DNA of 6,345 nt from an uncultured Porphyromonadaceae bacterium (GTDB lineage: Bacteria > Bacteroidota > Bacteroidia > Bacteroidales > Paludibacteraceae). Location: contig CALEJM010000225.1 in assembly GCA_937898265.1 (NCBI GenBank), forward strand, positions 1 to 6,345, in the 5' to 3' direction. The notes below the pieces were generated by a model. That model saw only the letters and a program-made list of their open reading frames with translations. It was not told the origin of the DNA and did no database searches. Numbering within the stretch: position 1 is the first letter of the stretch; each line of letters opens with the position of its first letter. Made by a program: the position numbers and the translations under genes. Positions 1-5,894 of this stretch are shown here, piece after piece.

Positions 1-1
1 C

Positions 2-427
2 TACCAAGTCTGCTTCATGTTTGCCAAAGACAACGACGAGGCAGCCGACCTCTTCCAAGAGGTGCTTATCAATCTCTGGCAGGGAATCAATGGGTTTAAA
101 GAGCAGAGCAGTGTCAAGACTTGGATCTGGCGTGTTAGTTTGAACACATGTATCTCCTATGACAGAAAGAAACGTCGTTCTGTTCAAACCACACCTCTGG
201 AAATTGATGTAGACCTTTTCAACGACAACGACCGCGATTCCGTGCAAGTCAGAATGTTGCACGACCGCATCAACAAACTCGGTGTTATGGACCGTGCTAT
301 CGTTATGCTTTGGTTGGAAAACCTCAGTTACGATGAGATTGGTCTTATCGTTGGTATCAGTGCCAAGAATGTCTCTGTTCGTCTCGTACGCATTCGCGAG
401 CAACTCAAAAACATGTCTAACGAATAA
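2..427 (+). CDS. RNA polymerase sigma factor, sigma-70 family ECF type (5' end missing)
   Basis: The reading frame is open to the left window edge, so the true start lies upstream; 141 residues are present out of roughly 160-170 usual for the family, so only some 20-30 residues are missing. Sigma region 2 is visible in the first 60 residues (DEAADLFQEVLINLW, then FKEQSSVKTWIWRVSLN), which in the family binds core polymerase and melts the -10 element. After an acidic linker, region 4 fills the last 50 residues, with a helix-turn-helix (LSYDEIGLIVGISAKNVSVR) that would read the -35 element. No extra C-terminal domain is present. The ATG at 17 falls inside region 2 and is not the start. It is followed after 17 bp by a membrane-protein gene, a common arrangement for ECF factors held inactive at the membrane, but the regulon and signal cannot be read from the sequence. 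The family assignment is secure; the ECF subgroup is not. Confidence 0.93.
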   Translation, partial: YQVCFMFAKDNDEAADLFQEVLINLWQGINGFKEQSSVKTWIWRVSLNTCISYDRKKRRSVQTTPLEIDVDLFNDNDRDSVQVRMLHDRINKLGVMDRAIVMLWLENLSYDEIGLIVGISAKNVSVRLVRIREQLKNMSNE

Positions 428-444
428 ATCTTACACTATATAAT

Positions 445-1059
445 ATGGAAACAAACGACTTCGGTATCCTTGACGAACTCCGTCAGCAAAACAATCTTTT
501 GAAACAAAAACTCGAAAATCAAGCTTTTGTCTCACGTCTTAAAATAGAGAGTGTTCGCGAACGCAACCTCGGCAACATTCTGCACGACGACAAATTCCTC
601 TTTGCATTAGGTCTCTTTGCCATCATCTTTCCACCATTGCAGTTTTACTATGTGCTCCACACATCAATCTACTTTGCTGCTGCAACAGTGTTGTTTATGG
701 TCTATAGTTTCTTCCGTCTTATTCGTCGTCACAGATGGATGAAATCTCTCCAGAATATGGACTCCGACCTCTTGACATACATCGAAAAACTTCAGTTGGC
801 CAAAAGTAAAGAGTACACTATGCGAATGCCAGAGATTATCATGCTGACAATCTGGTTAATATGGTTGGGCGTGGAAATCTACTTACAGAACGGCGATCAA
901 CCTGCTGAATACTTAATTGGTATTGCTGTAGGATGTTTGGTTGGCGGTCTTATCGGATTGGGTTTTGGTCTCTCATATTTGAAAAAAACTCGCAACCGTA
1001 TTCAAAACATCATTGACCAAATCGAGGAGTACCGTTCATTGGTTGACAACGATAAATAA
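445..1059 (+). CDS. Four-helix integral membrane protein of unknown function, paired with the sigma factor
   Basis: I do not recognise a named family. The 204-residue product has a hydrophilic, charged N-terminal segment (about 1-48) with leucine-rich, coiled-coil-like spacing (ILDELRQQNNLLKQKL). Two hydrophobic segments follow (about 51-70 and 74-93), then a charged amphipathic stretch (94-128), two more hydrophobic segments (about 129-147 and a glycine-rich one at 156-178), and a basic then acidic cytoplasmic-looking tail. Positive charges flank helices 2 and 4 (RLIRRHR, KKTRNR), which favours both termini being cytoplasmic. The gene lies 17 bp after the sigma gene with no terminator between, so the two are probably co-transcribed. 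That position suggests a membrane-bound regulator of the sigma factor, but this is inference: there is no zinc-binding HxxxCxxC anti-sigma motif and the only cysteine is in a membrane helix. No Shine-Dalgarno sequence precedes the ATG; the leader is AT-rich, as usual in this phylum. Confidence 0.85.
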   Translation: METNDFGILDELRQQNNLLKQKLENQAFVSRLKIESVRERNLGNILHDDKFLFALGLFAIIFPPLQFYYVLHTSIYFAAATVLFMVYSFFRLIRRHRWMKSLQNMDSDLLTYIEKLQLAKSKEYTMRMPEIIMLTIWLIWLGVEIYLQNGDQPAEYLIGIAVGCLVGGLIGLGFGLSYLKKTRNRIQNIIDQIEEYRSLVDNDK

Positions 1060-1095
1060 ATTATTCCATCCGTTTTTTCAAAGCCGTTAGGCTTG

Positions 1096-1131
1096 ACGCT
1101 TATCTTCCTTCGTGAAGATAAGCGTTTTTTT
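1096..1131 (+). terminator. Intrinsic terminator of the sigma/membrane-protein unit
   Basis: A perfect 12-bp stem pairs 1096-1107 (ACGCTTATCTTC) with 1114-1125 (GAAGATAAGCGT) around a six-base loop (CTTCGT), and a run of seven T covers 1125-1131. A smaller hairpin (AAGCC, loop GTTA, GGCTT; 1081-1094) sits directly upstream. The structure starts 36 bp after the membrane-protein stop codon and ends 61 bp before the hflX start, so it separates the two units. Confidence 0.93.
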
Positions 1132-1174
1132 GCTCTTAGGATAGGTGTAATCTCTATCTTTGTTGGTATCTTTG
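1129..1174 (+). promoter_or_regulatory. Putative hflX promoter region with two tandem -7 elements
   Basis: Two identical copies of TATCTTTG (1155-1162 and 1167-1174) match the Bacteroidota -7 consensus TAnnTTTG. The first lies 22 bases after a TTTG at 1129-1132, slightly longer than the usual 19-21 spacing; that TTTG overlaps the T-tract of the preceding terminator. The second has no -33 match at normal spacing. Initiation from the first would leave a leader of roughly 20-25 bases before the ATG at 1193, and from the second only about 10-15. Which one is used cannot be decided from the sequence. Confidence 0.5.
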
Positions 1175-1192
1175 CACTCGCAAATCACACCT

Positions 1193-2407
1193 ATGGAAAA
1201 TAAAACCGAAATATACGAAGAGAATACCTTGCTCGTTGGTTTGGTTACGCCTCAACAAAGCGAAGCCAAGGCAAAAGAGTATCTGGATGAGTTGGCCTTC
1301 CTCTCTGAGACAGCAGGGGCAATGCCAGTGCGTCGTTTCATTCAACACCTTGAATATCCGAACCCTAAGACATTCGTTGGCGAAGGTAAACTGGCGGAGA
1401 TACGCCAATATATCGAAGACCATGAAGAGGTGACAATGGTAATCTTTGACGACGAACTCTCGGCTCTTCAACTTCGTAACATCGAGAAAGTGCTGAAAGT
1501 AAAAGTGCTTGACCGTACGAATCTTATTCTTGATATCTTTGCCAAACGTGCACAGACCGCCTACGCTAAGACTCAGGTCGAACTGGCTCAACTCCAATAC
1601 ATGTTGCCTCGTTTGACCCGTTTGTGGACTCACTTGGAGCGTCAGCGTGGTGGTATTGGTATGCGTGGTCCTGGTGAAACGCAGATTGAGACTGACCGTC
1701 GTATCATTCTGTCTAAGATATCTTTGTTGAAACAACGCTTGTCGCAAATTGACCGTCAGATGGCTACCCAACGTAAGAATCGTGGTAAGATGGTGCGTGT
1801 GGCTTTGGTGGGTTATACCAACGTTGGTAAATCAACCATGATGAATCTGTTGAGTAAATCGGACGTGTTTGCAGAAAACAAACTCTTCGCCACGTTGGAT
1901 ACCCCCGTTCGTAAGGCTATCATCGAAAACCTCCCTTTCTTACTGTGCGACACCGTAGGTTTCATTCGCAAACTGCCTCACGGATTGATTGAATCGTTCA
2001 AGAGTACGTTGGATGAGGTGCGCGAAGCAGACCTTTTGGTTCACGTCGTGGATATTTCGCACCCTAATTTCGAGGAACAATACGATATCGTCAACAAAAC
2101 CCTTCACGAAATTACCGACGAAGAAAAACCAACTATCTTGGTGTTCAACAAGGTGGACGCCTTCACTTATACTCCCAAAGAAGAAGACGACCTCTCACCA
2201 ATCACACGCGAGAATCTCAGTCTGGATGATTTGAAGCAGACATGGATGGCACGTCTCAACGGTGACTGCATGTTTATCAGTGCTCGTCAGCGTACGAATA
2301 TCGAAGAACTCAAATCGATGTTGTATCAACGTGTGAAGGAGATTCACGTCACCCGTTTCCCTTACAACGATTTCCTTTTCCAAAACTACGAAGAATCGCA
2401 AGAGTAA
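1193..2407 (+). CDS. hflX: Ribosome-associated GTPase HflX
   Basis: HflX is a cytoplasmic GTPase that binds the 50S subunit and in studied bacteria splits or rescues stalled ribosomes under stress. The 404-residue product has the N-terminal HflX domain (about 12-115, including the PNPKTFVGEGKLAEI block at 56-70), a helical linker carrying the glycine-rich signature GGIGMRGPGE (153-162) and ETDRR, and a GTPase domain from about 201. The GTPase motifs are G1 GYTNVGKST (207-215), G2 around T234 in FATLDT, G3 DTVGFI (253-258), G4 NKVD (319-322) and G5 SA (363-364). All are intact, so it should be active. The C-terminal tail is short. The frame is also open to a TTG at 1160, but this would add 11 residues encoded by the promoter region; the ATG at 1193 gives the normal family start. 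The next gene begins one base after the stop, so the two are probably one transcript with coupled translation. Confidence 0.97.
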   Translation: MENKTEIYEENTLLVGLVTPQQSEAKAKEYLDELAFLSETAGAMPVRRFIQHLEYPNPKTFVGEGKLAEIRQYIEDHEEVTMVIFDDELSALQLRNIEKVLKVKVLDRTNLILDIFAKRAQTAYAKTQVELAQLQYMLPRLTRLWTHLERQRGGIGMRGPGETQIETDRRIILSKISLLKQRLSQIDRQMATQRKNRGKMVRVALVGYTNVGKSTMMNLLSKSDVFAENKLFATLDTPVRKAIIENLPFLLCDTVGFIRKLPHGLIESFKSTLDEVREADLLVHVVDISHPNFEEQYDIVNKTLHEITDEEKPTILVFNKVDAFTYTPKEEDDLSPITRENLSLDDLKQTWMARLNGDCMFISARQRTNIEELKSMLYQRVKEIHVTRFPYNDFLFQNYEESQE

Positions 2408-2408
2408 G

Positions 2409-3692
2409 ATGAAGCGTTTCTTTGCCATAGTATGCCAACTCCTTGTTGGTTCCGTCTTGACTTTGCTCTTGGCTGCAGAGTCACCACTTGCTATGGTAAT
2501 GAATGCCATGCCAGAACAAAAGTCGAACGATACTGTCGTCAAAATAGCAAAGACGCTTTTGACCGCAGCCGATTCCCTACAGCTTCGTCAGGAAGCAGAG
2601 CAGGAGGCACTCACCAATCCTTTGTTCCTCGATTGGATTTTCAATGAACAAAACCCAGCAGAGCAAGATACGTCGTCGCTCTTGAAGCAGGTGCGTAGCA
2701 AAGCTCGCCGTTTCGTAGTGACTGAAACGCCTGATGCCTATAACTATCACATCGAGCAACTTCCAGATGCCGACAAATTCATGATTCGTCACTCAAAGTC
2801 TCACCCGTCTATCTATGTGAACGATACCAATATCATGCGTCGTCCAACCACAGAAAAGGAACGTCTCCAGCAGGTTAAAGACCCGACGCTGTCGTTTTGG
2901 AGTCGCACACTTCTTGTTCAGTTGCAAGGCACTCAGAATTATATATCGCCAAACTGGTACAACGGTGGTGAGAGTTCGTTGGCTTTGTTGGGCTATATCA
3001 ACGCCCAATTGAAATACGACAACAAGAAGATACAGTGGGAAAACCTCTTTGAATGGAAAGCAGGTATGAATGGTGTGGTCAGCGATTCTCTGCACAAACT
3101 GCGTGTAGGCGAAGACCTCCTGAAACTCAACACAAAGTTCGGTATCAAGGCGTTCAAGAACTTCTATTACACCGCTTCAGCAGAAGCCTCGGCAACGTTG
3201 TTCAATACCTATCTCTCCAATAGTTACGAACGCGCCACAGCACCTTTGTCGCCAATTCGTTTCTATGGCAACCTTGGTATGGACTATAAATACAAGAAAA
3301 TCATCTCCGTAATGCTTTCGCCTCTGTCGTATAAGATGGTCTACGTCAACGATACCACCGTGCATGCTGGTGTGACCACCTCTGTGGCGGATAAAGTAGG
3401 TATTCCCGACGGACAGAAGATTCTCCACCAGTTTGGTAGCTCGTTGGAGGTGAAGTTCAACTACTCATTCACACGTGAAATCGTGCTTGACAGTAAGATG
3501 AAACTCTATACCAACTATAAAGGTATTGAGTGGGATTGGGAGATTGTCGGCAACTTCATCATCAACCGTTACCTCAGTGCGCGCGTGTCTTTGAATCCAC
3601 GCTACGACAGCACTGTGAAGACCGAGGATGGCACCAAGCCTAAGATTCAGTTTAAGGAGTTGACCAGCTTAGGATTCAGCTATCGGTTTTGA
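2409..3692 (+). CDS. DUF3078 protein, probable outer-membrane beta-barrel
   Basis: The 427-residue product starts with a basic residue pair and a long hydrophobic core (residues 4-23), a Sec signal peptide with likely cleavage near 23-28. A helical, glutamine-rich region follows (about 40-125), then the DUF3078 core from about 160. Seen there are the NWYNGGESSLALLGYINAQ block (182-200), WENLFEWKAGM (210-220), GEDLLKLNTKFGIKAFKNFYYT (about 234-255, acid-rich then aromatic) and ASATLFNTYL. The last 85 residues alternate polar and hydrophobic or aromatic residues and end in FSYRF, a terminal phenylalanine typical of outer-membrane barrels. The family is widespread in Bacteroidota and has no established function; porin-like or envelope roles are guesses. 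Cys9 sits mid-core and is not a lipobox. The start is one base after the hflX stop, with no Shine-Dalgarno sequence, pointing to translational coupling. Its last 24 bp overlap the end of folK on the other strand. Confidence 0.88.
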   Translation: MKRFFAIVCQLLVGSVLTLLLAAESPLAMVMNAMPEQKSNDTVVKIAKTLLTAADSLQLRQEAEQEALTNPLFLDWIFNEQNPAEQDTSSLLKQVRSKARRFVVTETPDAYNYHIEQLPDADKFMIRHSKSHPSIYVNDTNIMRRPTTEKERLQQVKDPTLSFWSRTLLVQLQGTQNYISPNWYNGGESSLALLGYINAQLKYDNKKIQWENLFEWKAGMNGVVSDSLHKLRVGEDLLKLNTKFGIKAFKNFYYTASAEASATLFNTYLSNSYERATAPLSPIRFYGNLGMDYKYKKIISVMLSPLSYKMVYVNDTTVHAGVTTSVADKVGIPDGQKILHQFGSSLEVKFNYSFTREIVLDSKMKLYTNYKGIEWDWEIVGNFIINRYLSARVSLNPRYDSTVKTEDGTKPKIQFKELTSLGFSYRF

Positions 3693-4157
3693 TGTGTCTG
3701 GCGACTCAGTCAGTAGTTCCAAAGCCGTTTTCTTCAACACCGGATGCACCCAGTTGGGCAACACATCGCACAACGGCTTCAGCACAAAGTTTCTTTCGTT
3801 TATCAGTAAGTGGGGGAGAGTCAGACGCTCCGACTCCACCACCTGACCTTCGTAATCCACGAGGTCGATGTCAATCAGTCGGTCGGCATATCCGTTGACC
3901 GACTTTGCCTTACGTCCCAACAGTTTCTCAATCTCTTGTGTCACATCAAGAACTTCCATCGGCTGCAGCGTTGTTTCAACCACCACGATACCATTCAGGA
4001 AACTGTTTTCCGATGTAAATCCCCACGGCTCCGTCTTGTAGAACGGTGAAACCATGGCGCACTTACCCACCTTGGCTGCAATAGCATCAATGGCATCCAG
4101 AAGATTCTGATGCTTGTTGCCGAGGTTAGTGCCGATAGAAAGAATCAGTTGAGCCAT
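3669..4157 (-). CDS. folK: 2-amino-4-hydroxy-6-hydroxymethyldihydropteridine pyrophosphokinase (HPPK)
   Basis: FolK transfers pyrophosphate from ATP to 6-hydroxymethyl-7,8-dihydropterin, the step before dihydropteroate synthase in folate synthesis, in the cytoplasm. The 162-residue product, normal length for a single-domain HPPK, shows the N-terminal LSIGTNLGNKHQNL (6-19), VSPFYKTEPWGF (36-47), FLNGIVVVET (53-62) and IEKLLGRK (76-83). It also has the metal-binding DID in ADRLIDIDLV (91-100, the two aspartates at 96 and 98) and LPHLLINERNFVLKPL (114-129). An in-frame ATG exists 18 bases earlier (4175), but it lies inside the gcvH terminator hairpin, so the ATG at 4157 is preferred because it gives MAQLILSIG, the usual family start. 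The gene begins six bases after the terminator's T-tract and I see no clear promoter of its own, so expression may depend on readthrough. It ends by overlapping the DUF3078 gene tail to tail. Confidence 0.95.
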   Translation of the reverse strand: MAQLILSIGTNLGNKHQNLLDAIDAIAAKVGKCAMVSPFYKTEPWGFTSENSFLNGIVVVETTLQPMEVLDVTQEIEKLLGRKAKSVNGYADRLIDIDLVDYEGQVVESERLTLPHLLINERNFVLKPLCDVLPNWVHPVLKKTALELLTESPDTSKPIAES

Positions 4158-4162
4158 AGCGT

Positions 4163-4203
4163 AAAAAAAGAACATCCGAAAAGAGCAAGCTCCTTTCGGA
4201 TGT
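4163..4203 (-). terminator. Intrinsic terminator after gcvH, directly upstream of folK
   Basis: Read on the minus strand, a perfect 10-bp stem pairs 4203-4194 (ACATCCGAAA) with 4181-4172 (TTTCGGATGT). A further 3-bp GAG/CTC stem follows beyond one mismatch, closing a small loop, and a run of seven T covers 4169-4163 after a two-base TC gap. It begins 20 bases after the gcvH stop codon and ends five bases before the folK ATG at 4157. It should stop most gcvH transcripts and may lower folK expression. Confidence 0.9.
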
Positions 4204-4223
4204 CGTTAGCATTCGTACAAAAA

Positions 4224-4601
4224 TTATCCGATGATACCTTTGTAAGCTTCTGCGTCCATGAGCTCGTCCAACTCAGCAGCGTTGGTCATAGCGATCTTGA
4301 TCATCCAGCCTTTGCCGTATGGATCGTTGTTTACGAGTTCTGGTTGATCGTTGAGTTCAGCGTTAACCTCGAGAACTTCACCGCCAACAGGCATGTAGAG
4401 TTCAGCAACAGTTTTAACAGCTTCAACAGAACCGAAAGTACCTTCTTTGTCGAGGGTCTCACCTTCTGTTTCGATTTCAACGAATACGATTTCACCGAGT
4501 TCGCTTTGAGCGAAGTCTGTGATACCGATGTAGGCTTCATTGCCTTCTACACGAATCCACTCGTGGTCTTTCGTGTATTTCAAATTTGCTGGAACGTTCA
4601 T
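4224..4601 (-). CDS. gcvH: Glycine cleavage system H protein (lipoyl carrier)
   Basis: GcvH is the small cytoplasmic protein whose lipoyl arm carries the aminomethyl group of glycine between the P, T and L proteins of the glycine cleavage system, giving methylene-tetrahydrofolate, ammonia and CO2. The product has 125 residues, the normal length. It shows the start [15 protein letters not shown] (6-20), [18 protein letters not shown] (26-43) and the lipoylation segment [16 protein letters not shown] (57-72), with the modified lysine at position 63. The conserved [12 protein letters not shown] follows at 92-103. All key residues are present. Genes for the P, T and L proteins are not in the window, so their location is unknown. 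It has its own -7 element about 50 bp upstream and a strong terminator downstream, consistent with a largely monocistronic message. Codon choice looks strongly biased, which would fit high expression. Confidence 0.98.
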   Translation of the reverse strand: MNVPANLKYTKDHEWIRVEGNEAYIGITDFAQSELGEIVFVEIETEGETLDKEGTFGSVEAVKTVAELYMPVGGEVLEVNAELNDQPELVNNDPYGKGWMIKIAMTNAAELDELMDAEAYKGIIG

Positions 4602-4608
4602 TGTATTA

Positions 4609-4620
4609 CTTAATATTAAG
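4609..4620. repeat. Perfect 12-bp AT-rich palindrome in the gcvH leader
   Basis: CTTAATATTAAG is identical on both strands and ends seven bases before the gcvH start codon. It could be a protein-binding site or simply part of an A/T-rich translation start region; in such AT-rich DNA chance occurrence is quite possible. Confidence 0.35.
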
Positions 4621-4650
4621 ATGTAATTTGATTCGCAATTTTTCGTGGTG

Positions 4651-4658
4651 CAAAGATA
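4651..4658 (-). promoter_or_regulatory. gcvH promoter -7 element
   Basis: On the minus strand the sequence reads TATCTTTGCACC, an exact match to the Bacteroidota -7 consensus TAnnTTTG, in the 98-bp gap between the transporter gene and gcvH. Transcription starting a few bases downstream would give a leader of roughly 40-45 bases. I see no TTTG at the usual 19-21 base distance upstream, so the -33 element is weak or absent. No terminator hairpin is visible between the transporter stop (4700) and this element, so some readthrough from upstream is possible. Confidence 0.65.
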
Positions 4659-4699
4659 ACGATATTTTTCCGATTGTGTGTCTTCTTTGCCTTGATTTT

Positions 4700-5236
4700 T
4701 TAATAGATGATGATGCCGATTACAGCAGCGATGACAATGGCAAGAATCGGATGCACCTTAAACCATTTCGTAGCCACGAAAGTAGCACCGAAAAGAATCC
4801 AACTGATGATGTCGCGGCATCCTTCGCCGAAGTTCTCTTCGTTGATAAGGAGCAGAGCAGCAGCGGCTATCAAGCCGATGACCACGACACGCAACATCTT
4901 CATCGCGCCATTGAAATACGGATTGGTCTTCACCTTGCTGATGGCCAAAGCCAACAAAGCAACGATGATAAACGAAGGGAGCATAATGGCCAATGTGGCA
5001 ACAACAGAGCCAAACACCGTGCCCGAAGCGAGATAACCGGCGTAGGTTGCGCTGTTGATACCGATAGGACCAGGGGTAATCTGGCTGACAGCAACCATGT
5101 TGGTGAAATCTGTGCTTGAGAGCCAAGGATGATGTTCTACGATTTCAAATTGAATCATAGATAGCATCGCATAGCCGCCACCGAAGCCGAACAAGCCAAT
5201 CTTGAAGAATGTGAGAAAAAGCTGAAGATAAATCAT
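4700..5236 (-). CDS. chrA: Chromate transporter family protein, short form, second of a pair
   Basis: This is a 178-residue half-size member of the CHR family (Pfam Chromate_transp). It starts [16 protein letters not shown] (10-25), followed by [22 protein letters not shown], the conserved [15 protein letters not shown] (53-67) and [15 protein letters not shown]. At least five further hydrophobic stretches follow, down to the C-terminus, so it is almost entirely membrane-embedded. Short CHR proteins usually occur as adjacent pairs equivalent to the two halves of the long ChrA, and this one overlaps its partner by the 4-bp ATGA. Characterised relatives export chromate by proton-linked antiport; for an anaerobe of this kind the natural substrate is unproven and may be another oxyanion. 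A Shine-Dalgarno-like AGGAGG lies seven bases before its ATG inside the upstream gene. The protein ends in a hydrophobic run with no soluble tail. Confidence 0.93.
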   Translation of the reverse strand: MIYLQLFLTFFKIGLFGFGGGYAMLSMIQFEIVEHHPWLSSTDFTNMVAVSQITPGPIGINSATYAGYLASGTVFGSVVATLAIMLPSFIIVALLALAISKVKTNPYFNGAMKMLRVVVIGLIAAAALLLINEENFGEGCRDIISWILFGATFVATKWFKVHPILAIVIAAVIGIIIY

Positions 5237-5796
5237 TGCTGTGCCTCCTCTTTCTTCTGTTTATTCATTTGGCAATAGGCCATGATGGCACCAATCACAC
5301 CACCTACAATAATCATAAGGATTGGCGAGATGTTCAGTTGCCAGATAGCCAAAGCCACCAATGCGGGAATCCAACACGTCTTCCATGTCACCTTGGCAGT
5401 CTTGGCGAGATTGAACACAGGCACGGCAATCAGTGCCACAACGGCAGGACGAACCGCCTTGAAAATCTTCACGAAGATGGCACTGTCTTTATATTGTGTC
5501 AGAAAGATGGCGAAACAAAGGATGATGATGAAGGAGGGGAGTGCAGCTCCGAAGGCGCTCACCAAAGCACCTTTCCAACCACGAATCTTATTGCCAACGA
5601 GAATTGCCATGTTTACAGCCAGGATGCCAGGCGCTGTCTGTGCAATCACAAGTAGGTCGATAAAATCCTCTTTATCAATCCAATGGTGTTTGTCAACAAC
5701 ATCTCTTTCTATGATTGGAATCATCGCATATCCACCGCCGATGGTGAATGCGCCAATCTTTGCGAAAGAGCCAAAAAGAGATAATAACGATGTCAT
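5233..5796 (-). CDS. chrA: Chromate transporter family protein, short form, first of a pair
   Basis: This 187-residue half-size CHR-family protein shows FAKIGAFTIGGGYAMIPIIE (11-30), DVVDKHHWIDKEDFIDLLVIA (about 32-52), the signature QTAPGILAVNMAILVG (53-68) and ALPSFIIILCFAIFL, then three or four more membrane segments and a short charged tail ([11 protein letters not shown]). It differs from its neighbour at the signature loop (TAPGILAVN versus ITPGPIGIN), as expected for the two non-identical halves that assemble into one transporter. An in-frame ATG exists at 5841, but it lies upstream of the likely promoter -7 element at 5828-5821, so a message from that promoter would not include it. 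The ATG at 5796 is therefore preferred and gives a family-like N-terminus. It is transcribed divergently from serC and co-transcribed with the second transporter gene. Substrate assignment rests on family membership only. Confidence 0.92.
   Translation of the reverse strand: MTSLLSLFGSFAKIGAFTIGGGYAMIPIIERDVVDKHHWIDKEDFIDLLVIAQTAPGILAVNMAILVGNKIRGWKGALVSAFGAALPSFIIILCFAIFLTQYKDSAIFVKIFKAVRPAVVALIAVPVFNLAKTAKVTWKTCWIPALVALAIWQLNISPILMIIVGGVIGAIMAYCQMNKQKKEEAQQ
5244..5249 (-). promoter_or_regulatory. Shine-Dalgarno-like site for the second transporter gene
   Basis: AGGAGG on the minus strand sits seven bases before the ATG at 5236, inside the last codons of the upstream transporter gene. Spacing and sequence match the classical ribosome binding site, which is unusual here: none of the other starts in this window has one. 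Together with the ATGA overlap it would favour balanced production of the two halves. The same bases encode Glu-Glu in the tail, so part of the match could be chance. Confidence 0.5.
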
Positions 5797-5820
5797 TAAA
5801 ATATATTCTAATTTCGAGTG

Positions 5821-5828
5821 CAAAGGTA
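5821..5828 (-). promoter_or_regulatory. Transporter operon promoter -7 element
   Basis: The minus strand reads TACCTTTGCA, matching TAnnTTTG, and ends 24 bases before the ATG at 5796, which gives a short leader. At the expected -33 position (5852-5849) the minus strand reads CAAA rather than TTTG, because the same bases serve as the -33 element of serC on the other strand. A weak or regulated promoter is likely. Confidence 0.6.
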
Positions 5829-5848
5829 GTAAAAAAGACACGTTTTAA

Positions 5849-5880
5849 TTTGTTACCTCATTGAAAAATCACTACCTTTG
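5849..5880 (+). promoter_or_regulatory. serC promoter with -33 and -7 elements
   Basis: TTTG at 5849-5852 and TACCTTTG at 5873-5880 are separated by exactly 20 bases, matching the Bacteroidota promoter consensus (TTTG, 19-21 bases, TAnnTTTG). This is the best promoter in the window. Transcription would begin a few bases after 5880, leaving a leader of roughly 75-80 bases before the serC ATG. Confidence 0.82.
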
Positions 5881-5894
5881 TCCCAAATTTTATA

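Noticed and set aside
1160..1192. TTG start that would extend HflX by 11 residues
   Set aside because: The added bases include the promoter -7 elements and the ATG at 1193 gives the normal family N-terminus.
1154..1771. Open frame of 205 codons on the minus strand opposite hflX
   Set aside because: It is fully inside the well-supported hflX gene, its protein has no recognisable domain and an unlikely composition, and it is explained by codon bias on the coding strand.
2433..2435. Cysteine 9 in the DUF3078 protein as a possible lipoprotein cleavage site
   Set aside because: It lies in the middle of the hydrophobic core and the preceding residues (FAIV) do not form a lipobox.
4235..4242. TACCTTTG on the plus strand, resembling a promoter -7 element
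   Set aside because: It is inside the gcvH coding region, has no TTTG at the right distance, and there is no plus-strand gene downstream.
4110..5119. Two long plus-strand open frames (4110-4613 and 4586-5119)
   Set aside because: They lie opposite gcvH and the second transporter gene, both clearly identified on the minus strand, and the products look like antisense translations.
5282..5848. Open frame of 188 codons on the plus strand opposite the first transporter gene
   Set aside because: Its hydrophobic look mirrors the antisense of a membrane-protein gene; no independent start signal or family match.
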